Shown here: in pieces, positions 6,503 through 6,754 of the stretch
How positions within the stretch are numbered: position 1 is the stretch's first letter
How the letters are laid out: each line of letters begins with the position of its first letter
DNA from: Gammaproteobacteria bacterium
GTDB lineage: Bacteria > Pseudomonadota > Gammaproteobacteria > GRL18
Length of the DNA stretch: 6,754 bases
NCBI GenBank assembly: GCA_027076245.1
Contig: JALTKC010000132.1
Coordinates: 1 to 6,754, forward strand
Direction of reading: 5' to 3'
Position numbers and translations under genes: made by a program
Notes under the pieces: model-generated
What the model was told of the DNA's origin: nothing
The model's input: only the letters and a program-made list of their open reading frames with translations
Databases searched by the model: none

Positions 6503-6625
6503 AATAATTAACCTTATAAAATTCGTTGAATGCCGCCACCTGTTCCCGGAACTGCCCCGTTATTATTAACTGTCAGCTATCCGCAACCGGCACCGCAAAC
6601 CATTCCAGCTCAGCTGGTTCAGGAA
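6503..6625 (-). promoter_or_regulatory. Structured 5' leader of rpmE mRNA, possible L31 autoregulatory element
   Basis: From the predicted start near 6625, about 123 nt precede the ATG, long for a 68-residue protein. Several hairpins can be drawn: CCAGC-TGA-GCTGG (6617-6605), GTTA-ATAA-TAAC (6570-6559) and GTTC-CGG-GAAC (6552-6542). A long-range GAATG (6605-6601) can pair with CATTC (6532-6528), enclosing most of the leader next to the ribosome site. Autogenous leaders are known for L31 genes, including a gammaproteobacterial class. I cannot verify a match to that consensus from memory. Confidence 0.45.
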
Positions 6626-6631
6626 CGGGCG

Positions 6632-6660
6632 ATCATACGCCGGTTGCGCCTGTTTTTCAA
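6632..6660 (-). promoter_or_regulatory. Sigma70 promoter of rpmE
   Basis: On the minus strand TTGAAA (6660-6655) and TATGAT (6637-6632) are separated by exactly 17 bases, each one or two mismatches from consensus. Transcription should start near 6625. The GC-rich spacer and downstream region fit a strong, ribosomal-protein-type promoter. It is the best promoter in the window and may also drive nuclease and maeB by read-through. Confidence 0.8.
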
Positions 6661-6754
6661 GCAAAATTTATTTATCATTTTCTGACAAATAAATTCTCAC
6701 TCGATTATTTTTTCAGCTTATGCTATACCCTTGCTATAAACATTGACCTCTTAC

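Noticed and set aside
6682..6710. Rightward promoter for a gene beyond the right edge (CTGACA at 6682-6687, TTATTT at 6705-6710)
   Set aside because: The -35 is good but the -10 is poor, and the downstream gene (priA by synteny) is not in the window, so it cannot be supported.

Overview
The window looks like a chromosomal core segment of a gammaproteobacterium. The evidence is the gene order pilM / mrcA / maeB / nuclease / rpmE, which from memory matches the pilM–ponA–malic enzyme–nuclease–rpmE neighbourhood of Pseudomonas, together with the type of each protein. By eye the coding DNA is of moderate GC. The pilM–mrcA gap is clearly AT-rich. I see no insertion sequence, phage gene, CRISPR array, tRNA or rRNA.

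Layout. On the left, the first 94 codons of pilM (type IV pilus, minus strand) run off the edge, starting from a TTG codon with a strong Shine-Dalgarno. A long divergent gap (283-976) follows, holding a terminator-like hairpin, AT-rich inverted repeats and a perfect TATAAT box in front of mrcA. mrcA (ponA), a complete class A penicillin-binding protein 1A, reads rightward. Its last 17 bases overlap the start of a conserved hypothetical gene whose middle resembles a nucleotidyltransferase fold that lacks its expected acidic residues. This pair converges on a leftward cluster made of maeB (malic enzyme, short form), a secreted staphylococcal-nuclease-family protein, and rpmE (ribosomal protein L31, zinc-binding form). 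rpmE has a clear sigma70 promoter and a structured leader of about 120 nt. In the syntenic genomes priA lies beyond rpmE, so the last bases are probably its upstream region.

How the genes work together: this is a conserved neighbourhood rather than one pathway. PilM and PBP1A are both envelope-assembly proteins (pilus alignment platform, peptidoglycan synthesis). L31 serves translation, the nuclease acts outside the cytoplasm, and malic enzyme makes pyruvate and reducing power.

No wholly new system is evident. The most interesting point is a textbook intrinsic terminator after rpmE that lies inside the only ATG-initiated reading frame of the nuclease, over the codons of its signal-peptide n-region. 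Either the start is mis-set, or translation across the hairpin controls read-through into nuclease and maeB. Other items worth attention are the hairpin in the pilM–mrcA gap, the palindrome over the mrcA -35 position, the degenerate nucleotidyltransferase-like gene and the rpmE leader.
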